NCBI GenBank assembly: GCA_964360375.1
Contig: CAYHWG010000007.1
Location: 1 to 30,052, forward strand
Reading direction: 5' to 3'
Source: XYB2-FULL-45-11 sp964360375
GTDB lineage: Bacteria > Patescibacteriota > Patescibacteriia > UBA9934 > GWF2-40-263
DNA length: 30,052 nt
Positions within the stretch are counted from its first letter, which is position 1. Each line of letters opens with the position of its first letter. The translations under genes were made by a program, and so were the position numbers. This document shows positions 1 through 6,689 of the stretch, in pieces. The notes under the pieces are model-generated. The model saw only the letters and a program-made list of their open reading frames with translations, did not search any database and had not been told where the DNA came from.

Positions 1-132
1 TTGCGAGGAGTTCAGAGTTTACCCAGAGCGAAGCGTGGGGACGAAGCAATCCTTGAATTTCGGACAAAAAAGATTGCTTCGTCGTCGATGACCTGCCTGC
101 CGGCAGGCAAGGCTCCTCCTCGCAATGACACA
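1..132. repeat. Palindromic repeat family A, copy 1 (left end cut by window)
   Basis: Large imperfect hairpin. The left arm begins at base 1 (ttgcgaggag) and the right arm ends near 132 (ctcctcctcgcaatgac). Inner arms are acgaagcaatcctt (about 50-63) and agattgcttcgt (about 71-82). A separate perfect palindrome of family B (94-109) sits inside the right arm. Two further family A copies lie at 3052-3187 and 20038-20171. All three are intergenic. No transposase is seen. The family's mechanism of spread is unknown to me. Confidence 0.9.
94..109. repeat. Family B palindrome nested in family A copy 1
   Basis: Perfect 16-base palindrome TGCCTGCCGGCAGGCA. Related palindromes occur at 1857-1876 and, with a changed centre, at 19994-20013. 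It interrupts the right arm of the larger hairpin, so it probably arrived after that element was in place. Confidence 0.85.
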
Positions 133-135
133 AAG

Positions 136-163
136 TTGAGAGGATGAGACGTTTAAATAAAAT
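136..163 (+). promoter_or_regulatory. Possible promoter of the subtilase gene
   Basis: TTGAGA (136-141), a 16-base spacer and TAAAAT (158-163). The ATG at 169 is only six bases past the -10 end, so a transcript would start at or next to the start codon. No Shine-Dalgarno sequence is present. Both boxes deviate from consensus, so this is tentative. Confidence 0.35.
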
Positions 164-168
164 TGCTT

Positions 169-1794
169 ATGAAAAAAAAAATCTTTTGTTTTTTCTTCTC
201 GACTTCTCGACTTTCCGGCGGAGCCGGATCCGGCTTCGCCGGACTTCTCTTCTTCTCTTCTCTTCTTTTTGCTTTTCCTGCCTTTGATCTTACGCCGAAT
301 GATTCTCTTTTTCCTGATCAGTGGTATCTTCAAAAAATTCATGCACCGAGCGCGTGGGACATCACAACGGGATCGAATACAATCATTGTTGCGGTGCTTG
401 ATACGGGTTTTGATTTGAATCATCCGGATTTGATTGATCAACTTTGGGTCAATAAAAATGAAATTGCCGGAGACGGCATTGATAACGATGGAAATGGATT
501 TGTGGATGATGTAAACGGATTTGATTTTATCAATAAGGACGGTTCACCAGAACCGAACGTCAATGAATCTTTTGATACAGGTGCCGTCTCGCACGGAACC
601 GTGATTGCGGGAATTATTGGAGCGGTTTCAAATAATGCAAAAGGGATTGCCGGGATCAATTGGCAAGTGCGACTCATGGATATTCGTATTTTGGATAATA
701 AAGGTGTTGGAAATTCGACAACGGCACGTGAGGGGATTGAGTACGCCGTAAAGAACGGAGCGAAGATTATCAATTTGAGTTTTACCGGATTTGATAATGA
801 TCCTCGTCTTGAAAGTGCGATAAAAGCGGCAAACGATGCGGGTGTTCTCGTGATCGCTGCTGTCGGGAACACAGAAGGTGTTGGATTAAATGTTGATGAA
901 AAACCCATTTATCCAGCTTGTAACGGTCACGGACAAGCAACAAACGGCATTATTGGCGTCGCGGCAACGGACGATAAAGACGCCAAAGCTTCCTTTTCTA
1001 ATTATGGTGCAACTTGTACAGATCTTTCTGCGCCAGGTGTAGATATTTTGAGTACGGTTTATGAAAATGAAGCATGGGCACCTTTTAAAAAAGTATTTTA
1101 TCAAAAAGGATGGGCTGGGACATCCATGGCCGCGCCCATGGTGTCAGGAGCAGCAGCTCTTTTGGCATCGCGTCATCCGACGTTGAAACCAGAACAGTTA
1201 AAAAATATCTTACGACTTTCTGCAGATCCTGTGCATGAATCAGGTCCCGCTCAAGGGAAAATGGGATCCGGTCGATTAAATATTGCAAATGCCCTGAACA
1301 TCGCAGATCTATTGTTTCCTCCGGAAGTTCATTCAGGGTCCTTGATAAAACTCACGTGTTCCCCAAACGTGGATGTGAATGATCCGTGCCGCGCCGTCTA
1401 TTTTTATGCGGGCGACGGAAAGCGTCATGCCTTTCCAAACGATCGTGTTTATTTCAGTTGGTTCAAAGATTTTTCCACAGTCAAAGAAGTGTCTGCGAGT
1501 TTTATGTCATCACTCGCCCTTGGAAAAAATGTGACCTATCACCCTGGAACAAAATTGGTGAAGTTTCAAACCGTTCCGACCGTTTTTGCCGTTGAGTCGA
1601 AAGGAACGTTGCGTGCGATTCGTTCTGAGGAAATCGCTGCTGGTCTTTATGGCGCGGATTGGAATAAAAAAGTGGACGACATCAGCGATGTTTTTTTTAA
1701 CAACTATCAATTCGGCCAACCGATCCAATCCGTCAATGATTTTAACGTGATTGTAGCGATCGCATCCGTAAACGGTCTCGGAGATAATTTTTGA
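169..1794 (+). CDS. Secreted subtilisin-like serine protease (S8 family)
   Basis: 541-residue exported endopeptidase of the subtilase family. An N-terminal signal peptide (about 1-37) precedes the catalytic domain. The triad is visible as Asp78 (VAVLDTGF), His142 (SHGTVIAG) and Ser319 (GTSMAAPMVSGAA), with the oxyanion Asn234 (AAVGN). An acidic insert at about 101-119 (DGIDNDGNGFVDD) resembles a calcium-binding loop. After the protease domain (to about 385) comes a C-terminal module (about 410-530, starting AVYFYAGDGKRHAFPN and including NVTYHPGTKLVKF and LYGADWN). I recognise this module from many exported patescibacterial proteins, but its function is unknown. ATG 169 is preferred over TTG 163 because MKKK is a typical signal start. 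The signal peptide core is split by residues encoded by a 30-base palindrome (214-243). There is no close upstream partner, and the gene appears monocistronic. The substrate is unknown. Confidence 0.95.
   Translation: MKKKIFCFFFSTSRLSGGAGSGFAGLLFFSSLLFAFPAFDLTPNDSLFPDQWYLQKIHAPSAWDITTGSNTIIVAVLDTGFDLNHPDLIDQLWVNKNEIAGDGIDNDGNGFVDDVNGFDFINKDGSPEPNVNESFDTGAVSHGTVIAGIIGAVSNNAKGIAGINWQVRLMDIRILDNKGVGNSTTAREGIEYAVKNGAKIINLSFTGFDNDPRLESAIKAANDAGVLVIAAVGNTEGVGLNVDEKPIYPACNGHGQATNGIIGVAATDDKDAKASFSNYGATCTDLSAPGVDILSTVYENEAWAPFKKVFYQKGWAGTSMAAPMVSGAAALLASRHPTLKPEQLKNILRLSADPVHESGPAQGKMGSGRLNIANALNIADLLFPPEVHSGSLIKLTCSPNVDVNDPCRAVYFYAGDGKRHAFPNDRVYFSWFKDFSTVKEVSASFMSSLALGKNVTYHPGTKLVKFQTVPTVFAVESKGTLRAIRSEEIAAGLYGADWNKKVDDISDVFFNNYQFGQPIQSVNDFNVIVAIASVNGLGDNF
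214..243. repeat. Palindrome inside the subtilase signal-peptide coding region
   Basis: Two 15-base arms, tccggcggagccgga and tccggcttcgccgga, form a 30-base palindrome with one mismatched arm position, centred between 228 and 229. It is in frame and encodes part of residues 16-25 (SGGAGSGFAG), between two hydrophobic stretches of the signal peptide. It differs in sequence from the other palindromes in the window. Confidence 0.85.
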
Positions 1795-1798
1795 AATC

Positions 1799-1807
1799 TG
1801 CTATACT
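1799..1807 (+). promoter_or_regulatory. Extended -10 promoter element upstream of a four-codon ORF
   Basis: TGCTATACT is a consensus-like extended -10. No good -35 lies 16-18 bases upstream. The ATG at 1815 lies seven bases past the -10 end, so a leaderless start is possible, but the frame stops after four codons (MNPS, TGA 1827-1829). The next real gene starts at 2022, beyond a hairpin repeat. The element may still drive that gene through a leader of about 200 bases. Confidence 0.4.
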
Positions 1808-1830
1808 ACGTTCATATGAACCCATCGTGA

Positions 1831-1973
1831 GTTTCTCTGTCATTCCGACCGACGAGCCTGCCTGCCGGCAGGCAGGTCATCGAGGAGTGGAGGAATCTCA
1901 TGGAGATAAAGGAAGATATAAACGAGAGATCCCTCGGCTCCGGTCGAACCTTCGCTCGGGATGACACAGAAAC
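1831..1973. repeat. Palindromic repeat family C with nested family B palindrome
   Basis: Terminal inverted arms are gtttctctgtcattccga (1831-1848) and its near-complement tcgggatgacacagaaac (1956-1973). Inner arms gaggaatctc and gagatccctc also pair. A perfect 20-base family B palindrome, CCTGCCTGCCGGCAGGCAGG, occupies 1857-1876. This accounts for most of the gap 1795-2021 between the subtilase and the epimerase-like gene. No coding sequence is seen there. Confidence 0.85.
1857..1876. repeat. Family B palindrome nested in family C
   Basis: Perfect 20-base palindrome made of CCTGCCTGCC and its complement. The same core is nested in family A copy 1 (94-109), and a diverged form lies next to family A copy 3 (19994-20013). 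Confidence 0.85.
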
Positions 1974-2021
1974 AACGATGATGTTTTTTCTAAAACAGGT
2001 GAAGAAATGAAATAACCCACA

Positions 2022-3047
2022 ATGATTTCTATGCCTCAAGCTTTAACCTTTGAAAAAAAGAATGTGCTCGTCACTGGAGGAGCCGGATTTCTCGGTTCAT
2101 TTCTGTGTGAATCATTGTTGCGCGACGATCATCATGTGATTTGTGTGGATAATTTTTCGACCAGTCTCGTGCAGAACATTGATCTTCTTTTGCAAAATCC
2201 GAATTTTCGATTTATTCGATTGGACGTGAATCAACCGTTTGATTTGGAACAGATGCCGGAACTCGCGGAGTTTAAATTGCCGTTTCAAGGGATTCAGGAA
2301 ATTTATCATCTTGCGTGTCCCACCTCGATTAAAAAATTCGATCAGTTTAAAATTCAAACACTCCTTTCCAATTCGATTGGAAATTATTATGTGCTTGAAC
2401 TTGCAAAAAAGTTTCGTGCAAAGATTTTGCTTGCCTCAAGTTCTGTCGTTTATGGAGCGCGTCAAGATCACAACTCATCTGTTCTAGAAACAGAACAAGG
2501 AACGATGGATCACATGTCCCCGCGCGCTTGTTATGATGAAGGAAAACGATTTTCTGAAACCATGTTTGAAACGTATCGTCAGGTACATGGAATCGATACT
2601 CGGATCGCACGCATTTTTCGAACATATGGTCCGCGCATGCCGCTTTTTGATGGACAATTGATTCCGGATTTTATTTTAAGCGCGCTTGATGAAAAACCAC
2701 TCATCATGAACGGAGGAAAAGGGTTTCGTTCCTCGCTTTGTTATGTGACAGATGTCGTAGATGCCCTTTTGCGCATTATGAAAGCAAAAGACTATCCCGG
2801 TCCGGTGAATGTTGGGAGCGATGTTGACTTATCTCTTGAAGATGTGGCAAAAAGAGTTATCGAAATGACCCATTCAACGTCTTCCATGGTGGAAGGTGAG
2901 AGTTTCGCCTTTCTTTCGGAACTTGCTCTTCCTAATATTAATCGCGCAAAAGAGCTCGGATGGTTTCCTTTGGTGCGACTCGAAGACGGTTTGCGCCGCA
3001 CGATTGAGTATTTGAAGGCCAATAAAATTTTGTTGACAAGTGTCTAG
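2022..3047 (+). CDS. NAD-dependent sugar epimerase/dehydratase, UDP-glucuronate decarboxylase-like
   Basis: 341-residue extended short-chain dehydrogenase. The NAD-binding glycine motif is VTGGAGFLGS (about 17-26) and the catalytic YxxxK is Tyr171-Lys175 in ACYDEGKRFSET. The surrounding signatures HLACP (96-100), CYDEGKR and ARIFRTYGPRM are those of UDP-glucuronic acid decarboxylases, which turn UDP-glucuronate into UDP-xylose or the 4-keto intermediate in the cytoplasm. Related sugar epimerases are possible, and the region after HLACP (TSIKKFDQFK) is less typical. The start at ATG 2022 could instead be ATG 2031, since no clear ribosome site separates them. The gene is preceded by a family C hairpin and followed by a family A hairpin. 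The downstream glycosyltransferases suggest it supplies a nucleotide sugar for a surface glycan. Confidence 0.82.
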   Translation: MISMPQALTFEKKNVLVTGGAGFLGSFLCESLLRDDHHVICVDNFSTSLVQNIDLLLQNPNFRFIRLDVNQPFDLEQMPELAEFKLPFQGIQEIYHLACPTSIKKFDQFKIQTLLSNSIGNYYVLELAKKFRAKILLASSSVVYGARQDHNSSVLETEQGTMDHMSPRACYDEGKRFSETMFETYRQVHGIDTRIARIFRTYGPRMPLFDGQLIPDFILSALDEKPLIMNGGKGFRSSLCYVTDVVDALLRIMKAKDYPGPVNVGSDVDLSLEDVAKRVIEMTHSTSSMVEGESFAFLSELALPNINRAKELGWFPLVRLEDGLRRTIEYLKANKILLTSV

Positions 3048-3051
3048 AGGA

Positions 3052-3187
3052 GATCGTTGAAATACTCGAAATTGTGTCATTGCGAGGAGTTTTACGACGA
3101 AGCAATCCTTGCATTTCCGAGAAAAAGATTGCTTCGTCGTCGATGACTCCTCCTCGCAATGACAAAAAAATGAGTATTTCAAGGATC
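3052..3187. repeat. Palindromic repeat family A, copy 2
   Basis: Outer arms gatcgttgaaatactc (3052-3067) and gagtatttcaaggatc (3172-3187) pair at 15 of 16 positions, extending the family's usual cattgcgaggag arms. Inner arms are gacgaagcaatcctt (3097-3111) and agattgcttcgtcgtc. Bases 3055-3089 match the reverse complement of 20135-20169 in copy 3 at 33 of 35 positions, so the flank belongs to the mobile or duplicated unit. It fills most of the 188-base gap 3048-3235. The open frame from 3074 to 3235 is repeat sequence read in frame with the next gene. Confidence 0.9.
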
Positions 3188-3235
3188 CTCTTGAGATATC
3201 TGCTTCTTTTAGAAAGGTTTCTTATAAAAAAAGGT

Positions 3236-3901
3236 ATGAAAATTCTGGCAGTGATCCCTGCGTATAAAGAGGCGACAACGATTGCCGACGTTCTAGAGCG
3301 AACGCGGCCTTTTGTTTCTGAAATGATTGTCGTGAATGACGGCTCGCCGGATGAGACAGCTGAAGTTGCATTGAAACAGGACGCGATTGTTGTTTCCCAT
3401 TTGGTTAATCGCGGACTCGGTGCGGCGATCGGAACGGGATTTGCTGTGGCGAAGATGCGCAAGGCAGATGTGGTGATCACGCTTGATGCAGACGGACAAC
3501 ATGACCCGTCTGAGATTCCAAAATTTTTGGAGGCGATTGAAAACGGAGCGGATGTGGTGATCGGCTCTCGAATGCTGTCTCGAACAGGGATGCCATGGTA
3601 TCGTCAGGCGGCAAATTTTCTTGGAAATTTTTCCACGCTCATTTTATTTGGTGTTTATGTCACAGACAGCCAATCCGGTTTTCGCGCCTTTTCTCGAGCC
3701 GCTCTTGAAAAAATTGAAATCAAGACAAATCGCATGGAAGTTTCCTCAGAGTTAATTGCGGAAGCAAAAATGCACGGATTCAAGATTATCGAGGTTCCGA
3801 TCAAAGCTATTTACACAGATTATTCCTTATCCAAAGGTCAAAGTTTTTTTGTGGGACTAAAAACATTGTTCAAGTTAGTTCTGCGACGAATCACCATGTA
3901 G
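3236..3901 (+). CDS. Family 2 glycosyltransferase, dolichol/polyprenyl-phosphate mannosyltransferase-like
   Basis: 221-residue GT-A enzyme expected to move a hexose from a nucleotide sugar to a polyprenyl phosphate at the cytoplasmic membrane face. Motifs in order: VIPAYKEATTI (7-17), VVNDGSPDET, the metal-binding LDADGQHDPSEI and VIGSRML. These match DPM1-like enzymes without the C-terminal membrane anchors. ATG 3236 is chosen because MKILAVIPAYKE is the family's usual N-terminus, and the 54 codons upstream in frame are repeat DNA. The DUF2304 gene follows after two bases, a pairing common for this type of GT2. The product would be a lipid-linked sugar donor for the GT-C proteins encoded further on. 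Sugar and lipid are inferred, not shown. Confidence 0.9.
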   Translation: MKILAVIPAYKEATTIADVLERTRPFVSEMIVVNDGSPDETAEVALKQDAIVVSHLVNRGLGAAIGTGFAVAKMRKADVVITLDADGQHDPSEIPKFLEAIENGADVVIGSRMLSRTGMPWYRQAANFLGNFSTLILFGVYVTDSQSGFRAFSRAALEKIEIKTNRMEVSSELIAEAKMHGFKIIEVPIKAIYTDYSLSKGQSFFVGLKTLFKLVLRRITM

Positions 3902-3903
3902 CT

Positions 3904-4397
3904 ATGACTCTGATTCAAATACTCATCGTCGTGTTTTCGCTCTTTGCGATGATGCGCACGTTTCGTCAGTTTAAAAAAGGGAAACTCACCCTTGCGTTTT
4001 TGTTTGCTTGGTTACTGTTTTGGCTCGCGGTCGGTACGGTTGTCTTGTTACCGAAGACGACAGATATACTTGCGAGATTTGTCGGAGTCGGTCGTGGTGT
4101 CGACGCCATCATGTACGTTTCGATTCTTGGACTTTTTTACGCCGTGTTTCGATTGATTGTGCGTATCGANNNNNNNNNNNNNNNNNNNNNNNNNNNNNNN
4201 NNNNNNNNNNNNNNNNNNNNNNNNNNNNNNNNNNNNNNNNNNNNNNNNNNNNNNNNNNNNNNNNNNNNNACGTTTCGATTCTTGGACTTTTTTACGCCGT
4301 GTTTCGATTGATTGTGCGTATCGAAGAAGTGGAACGTGAAATTACAAAACTCGTTCGACGCCTTGCGATTGATTCATTCGAAGAAAAGGAAAAATAG
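3904..4397 (+). CDS. DUF2304-family small membrane protein, split by an assembly gap
   Basis: As written the frame is broken by 100 Ns. Bases 4115-4169 and 4270-4324 are identical, so the contig ends overlap. Removing the Ns and one copy (155 bases) joins the halves in one frame of 112 residues ending ...DSFEEKEK at TAG 4395-4397. The restored protein has two or three membrane segments (about 2-16, 28-50, 68-87) and a charged C-terminal helix (EEVEREITKLVRRL). Length and layout fit DUF2304 proteins, whose biochemical role is not established. The position two bases after a DPM1-like GT2 suggests it anchors or assists that enzyme. The next gene starts one base after its stop. Confidence 0.8.
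4170..4269. other. 100-N scaffold gap, probably spurious
   Basis: Exactly 100 Ns, a common fixed-size placeholder. The 55 bases before it (4115-4169) are repeated without change after it (4270-4324). The simplest reading is that two contigs overlap here and no sequence is missing. Confidence 0.95.
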
Positions 4398-4398
4398 T

Positions 4399-5451
4399 AT
4401 GCTTCCGAATGTGGCGATCGTGTACATGGCGTATTTCTCGAAAGAATATCTTGAGGATGTTTTTTTGTGTTTGGATGCACTCGATTATCCGCGCGATCGT
4501 TTGCAGATCATCGTTGTTGATAATGCTTCGACAGACGGATCGCATGAGTGGTTTTTGCGTCGGACGGATATTGTGTATTTTTCAAACGTCACAAACATCG
4601 GATATTCGGCGGGAAATAATATCGGCATTCAATATGCACTCGATCACGGAGCGGATTATGTGTATTTGCACAATCCTGATTTGAAACTTGAGCCCGGGGC
4701 GATTCGTGAGGCGGTTACACTCGCGGAGTCGGACAAGCGGATCGGGTCGGTTCAATCGTTCATGAGGTTGTGGAGTGATCCTGATCGGGTAAACTCAACC
4801 GGAGGCATGGTGCACTTCCTCGGCTTCGGATTCGTTCGCGACAATGGTCGCCTCGCGTCGGATGTGACAGTTGCAGATGGTAGCGAGATCGCATACGCAT
4901 CGGGCGCAGCCGTTTTGTATCGTGCAAGCGTGCTCAGGGAAGTCGGTCTCCTCGATCCGTTTCTCTTTTTGTATCACGAAGACCTTGAACTCGGTTGGCG
5001 CATTCGTCTCGCAGGATTCAAGAACGTCTTCGCAAGAAACTCGGTCACCTATCACAACTACAAATTCAAACGCGCATTCGCAAAATTTTATTGGATGGAA
5101 CGCAATCGATACATCGTTCATTTCACCCACTTAAAACTCGCGACGATCGTTTTACTCGCTCCGTTGCTCCTCGGCATGGAGATTATGATGTTGGTGCTGT
5201 CAATCAAAGGTGGTTGGTGGAAAGAAAAGTTCGCAGCGTATCGTGACGCACTGAATCCAGCTGTATGGAAACATATTTTCGAAGGACACAAGAAGTCCGC
5301 ACATCTTCGTAGAGTATCCGATCGTGAGATTGTGAGGATGTTTACTTCGAAAGTGGAACATCAAGAGACATCGAGCTTTTTGGTAAATAAAATTGGCAAC
5401 CCATTACTCACATTTGTCTGGTTTTTTTTGAAGAGAATAATTTGGTGGTAA
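4399..5451 (+). CDS. Family 2 glycosyltransferase (rhamnosyltransferase-like)
   Basis: 350-residue GT-A enzyme. Motifs: NVAIVYMAYFSKEYLEDV at the N-terminus, VVDNASTDGSHEW, TNIGYSAGNNIGIQYAL, the metal-binding HNPDLKLEPGAI and the acceptor-site LYHEDLELGWR. These belong to the inverting family whose characterised members include rhamnosyl- and galactofuranosyltransferases. A hydrophobic segment (about 250-273, LATIVLLAPLLLGMEIMML) probably anchors the C-terminal part to the membrane. The start at ATG 4399 is set by the N-terminal beta strand; the frame is open further upstream only through the DUF2304 gene. AGG at 4387-4389 may serve as a weak ribosome site. Acceptor and donor sugars cannot be read from the sequence, although a possible rhamnose pathway is encoded at 14311-19897. 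Confidence 0.9.
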   Translation: MLPNVAIVYMAYFSKEYLEDVFLCLDALDYPRDRLQIIVVDNASTDGSHEWFLRRTDIVYFSNVTNIGYSAGNNIGIQYALDHGADYVYLHNPDLKLEPGAIREAVTLAESDKRIGSVQSFMRLWSDPDRVNSTGGMVHFLGFGFVRDNGRLASDVTVADGSEIAYASGAAVLYRASVLREVGLLDPFLFLYHEDLELGWRIRLAGFKNVFARNSVTYHNYKFKRAFAKFYWMERNRYIVHFTHLKLATIVLLAPLLLGMEIMMLVLSIKGGWWKEKFAAYRDALNPAVWKHIFEGHKKSAHLRRVSDREIVRMFTSKVEHQETSSFLVNKIGNPLLTFVWFFLKRIIWW

Positions 5452-5456
5452 AAAAT

Positions 5457-6689
5457 ATGTCTTCCGCATTTCCTAAAATTGCTCACGTCGTCTGCACCTA
5501 TCCGCCGTATCATGGAGGGATGGGGCGTGTTGCGTTTGAGTATACGGAGCGATTAAGAGCGCGAGGATACAATGTACATGTGTTTACGTCGCGACATGAC
5601 CACCCTCAGCCTTCGTCAAGGCTTCGGTTGACAGGCCAACCCCTCCTTGTGAAGGAGGGGAGCTCTGATCCCGACTACGTGCATCGCGTGCCTGCCGTCC
5701 TTTCGATTGGAAACGCGAGTATCATGCCGTCGTTGTTTCAGCGGTTGTCTGGATTCGATCTTGTTCATTTGCATTATCCGTTTTACGGCGGTGCAGAGCC
5801 TGTGATTGTGCGAAAAGCTTTGCGACCAAATCAAGGACTTGTGATGACGTATCACATGGATGCTGTTGCTGGAGGTATTCGCGGGGCGATTTTTGAGGCA
5901 CACAAGCGACTTTTGTTTCCGTGGATTATCAATCGTGTTGATCGTATTTTAGTGAGCTCGAAAGAGTATGCAGACACATCGTCTCTCAAAGATATTCCCG
6001 GCATTATGGATCGCGTTGAGGTGCATCCGTTCGGGATCGACCTTGAAAAATTTTATCCTGGGTCTGACCACGCATTGCGTGAATCGCTCTCGATCGATTT
6101 ATCGATTCCTGTTTTGTTATTCGTCGGTGGACTCGATGAAGCGCATCATTTTAAAGGGCTGCCTGTTTTGTTTGAATCACTCAAAGAATTGAAACATTTA
6201 CCATGGCAACTTGTTGTGGTTGGGGATGGAAATTTACGCCCGACGTATGAGGCACTCGCAAAAATGCATGGGATTGAAACGCGCGTGATGTTTGTAGGAA
6301 ACGTTTCACAAGAGGATTTGCCGCGATATGATCGAATGGCGGACGTGCATGTATTTCCGTCCACACGGCGTGCAGAAGCGTTCGGGCTCGTTGCTCTTGA
6401 AGCTGCCGCAAGCGGTATTCCTTCAATTGCCTCTAATCTTCCCGGTGTCCGATCGGTTGTGCTTGATGGTGAAACGGGTTTGCTTGTGGCTCCAGAAGAT
6501 TCCGTTGCGCTTAAGAAGGCAATCGAATTATTACTCACACGTGTTGATGTGCGAGAAAATTTTGGGCGATCCGCGCGTGCGTATGCGGAAACGAGGTTTG
6601 CTTGGGAACCACTCATCACAAATCTTGAGGCAACGTATCGATCCGTGCTTGAACAACAGTCACCGCGCGCCTATCAAACATCTGTATGA
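5457..6689 (+). CDS. Family 4 glycosyltransferase (GT-B)
   Basis: 410-residue retaining GT-B enzyme. The N-terminal domain starts IAHVVCTYPPYHGGMGRVAFEY, with the glycine-rich acceptor loop at 20-23. The C-terminal domain has FVGGLDEAHHFKG, VVGDGNLRP and the EX7E motif EAFGLVALE that binds the nucleotide sugar. ATG 5457 (six bases after the upstream stop) is preferred to GTG 5445 or TTG 5442. Residues about 49-70 (HPQPSSRLRLTGQPLLVKEGSS) are encoded by two adjacent hairpins (5608-5623 and 5640-5660) and look like an inserted loop between a beta strand and the next helix. The enzyme overlaps the next GT4 gene by four bases, so the two are translationally coupled. Substrate unknown. Confidence 0.9.
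   Translation: MSSAFPKIAHVVCTYPPYHGGMGRVAFEYTERLRARGYNVHVFTSRHDHPQPSSRLRLTGQPLLVKEGSSDPDYVHRVPAVLSIGNASIMPSLFQRLSGFDLVHLHYPFYGGAEPVIVRKALRPNQGLVMTYHMDAVAGGIRGAIFEAHKRLLFPWIINRVDRILVSSKEYADTSSLKDIPGIMDRVEVHPFGIDLEKFYPGSDHALRESLSIDLSIPVLLFVGGLDEAHHFKGLPVLFESLKELKHLPWQLVVVGDGNLRPTYEALAKMHGIETRVMFVGNVSQEDLPRYDRMADVHVFPSTRRAEAFGLVALEAAASGIPSIASNLPGVRSVVLDGETGLLVAPEDSVALKKAIELLLTRVDVRENFGRSARAYAETRFAWEPLITNLEATYRSVLEQQSPRAYQTSV
5608..5660. repeat. Two adjacent hairpins inside a GT4 coding region (family D)
   Basis: agcctt-cgtc-aaggct (5608-5623) is followed by the perfect hairpin cccctcctt-gtg-aaggagggg (5640-5660, nine-base arms). The pair is in frame and encodes about residues 51-68 of the glycosyltransferase. 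The composition differs from the surrounding codons. It appears to be a repeat that entered a surface loop without breaking the frame. Confidence 0.8.

Noticed and set aside
438..908. Minus-strand open frame opposite the subtilase
   Set aside because: Antisense shadow of a clear protease domain, with no conserved motifs of its own.
1831..1973. Riboswitch or structured leader upstream of the epimerase-like gene
   Set aside because: The structure is explained by a palindromic repeat with inverted ends; no known riboswitch core was recognised.
2874..3182. Minus-strand frame containing CHCEEESSTTKQSFS
   Set aside because: It is the antisense of the epimerase-like gene and the family A repeat; such peptides are common false calls from this repeat.
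3074..3235. Open frame that would give the DPM1-like enzyme 54 extra N-terminal residues (MSLRGVLRRSNPCIS...)
   Set aside because: These codons are the family A repeat read through; the family's N-terminus MKILAVIPAYKE begins at ATG 3236.
4008..4397. Possible frameshifted or duplicated DUF2304 gene around the gap
   Set aside because: The apparent frame change equals the 155 artefact bases (100 Ns plus 55 duplicated); the collapsed sequence has one intact frame.
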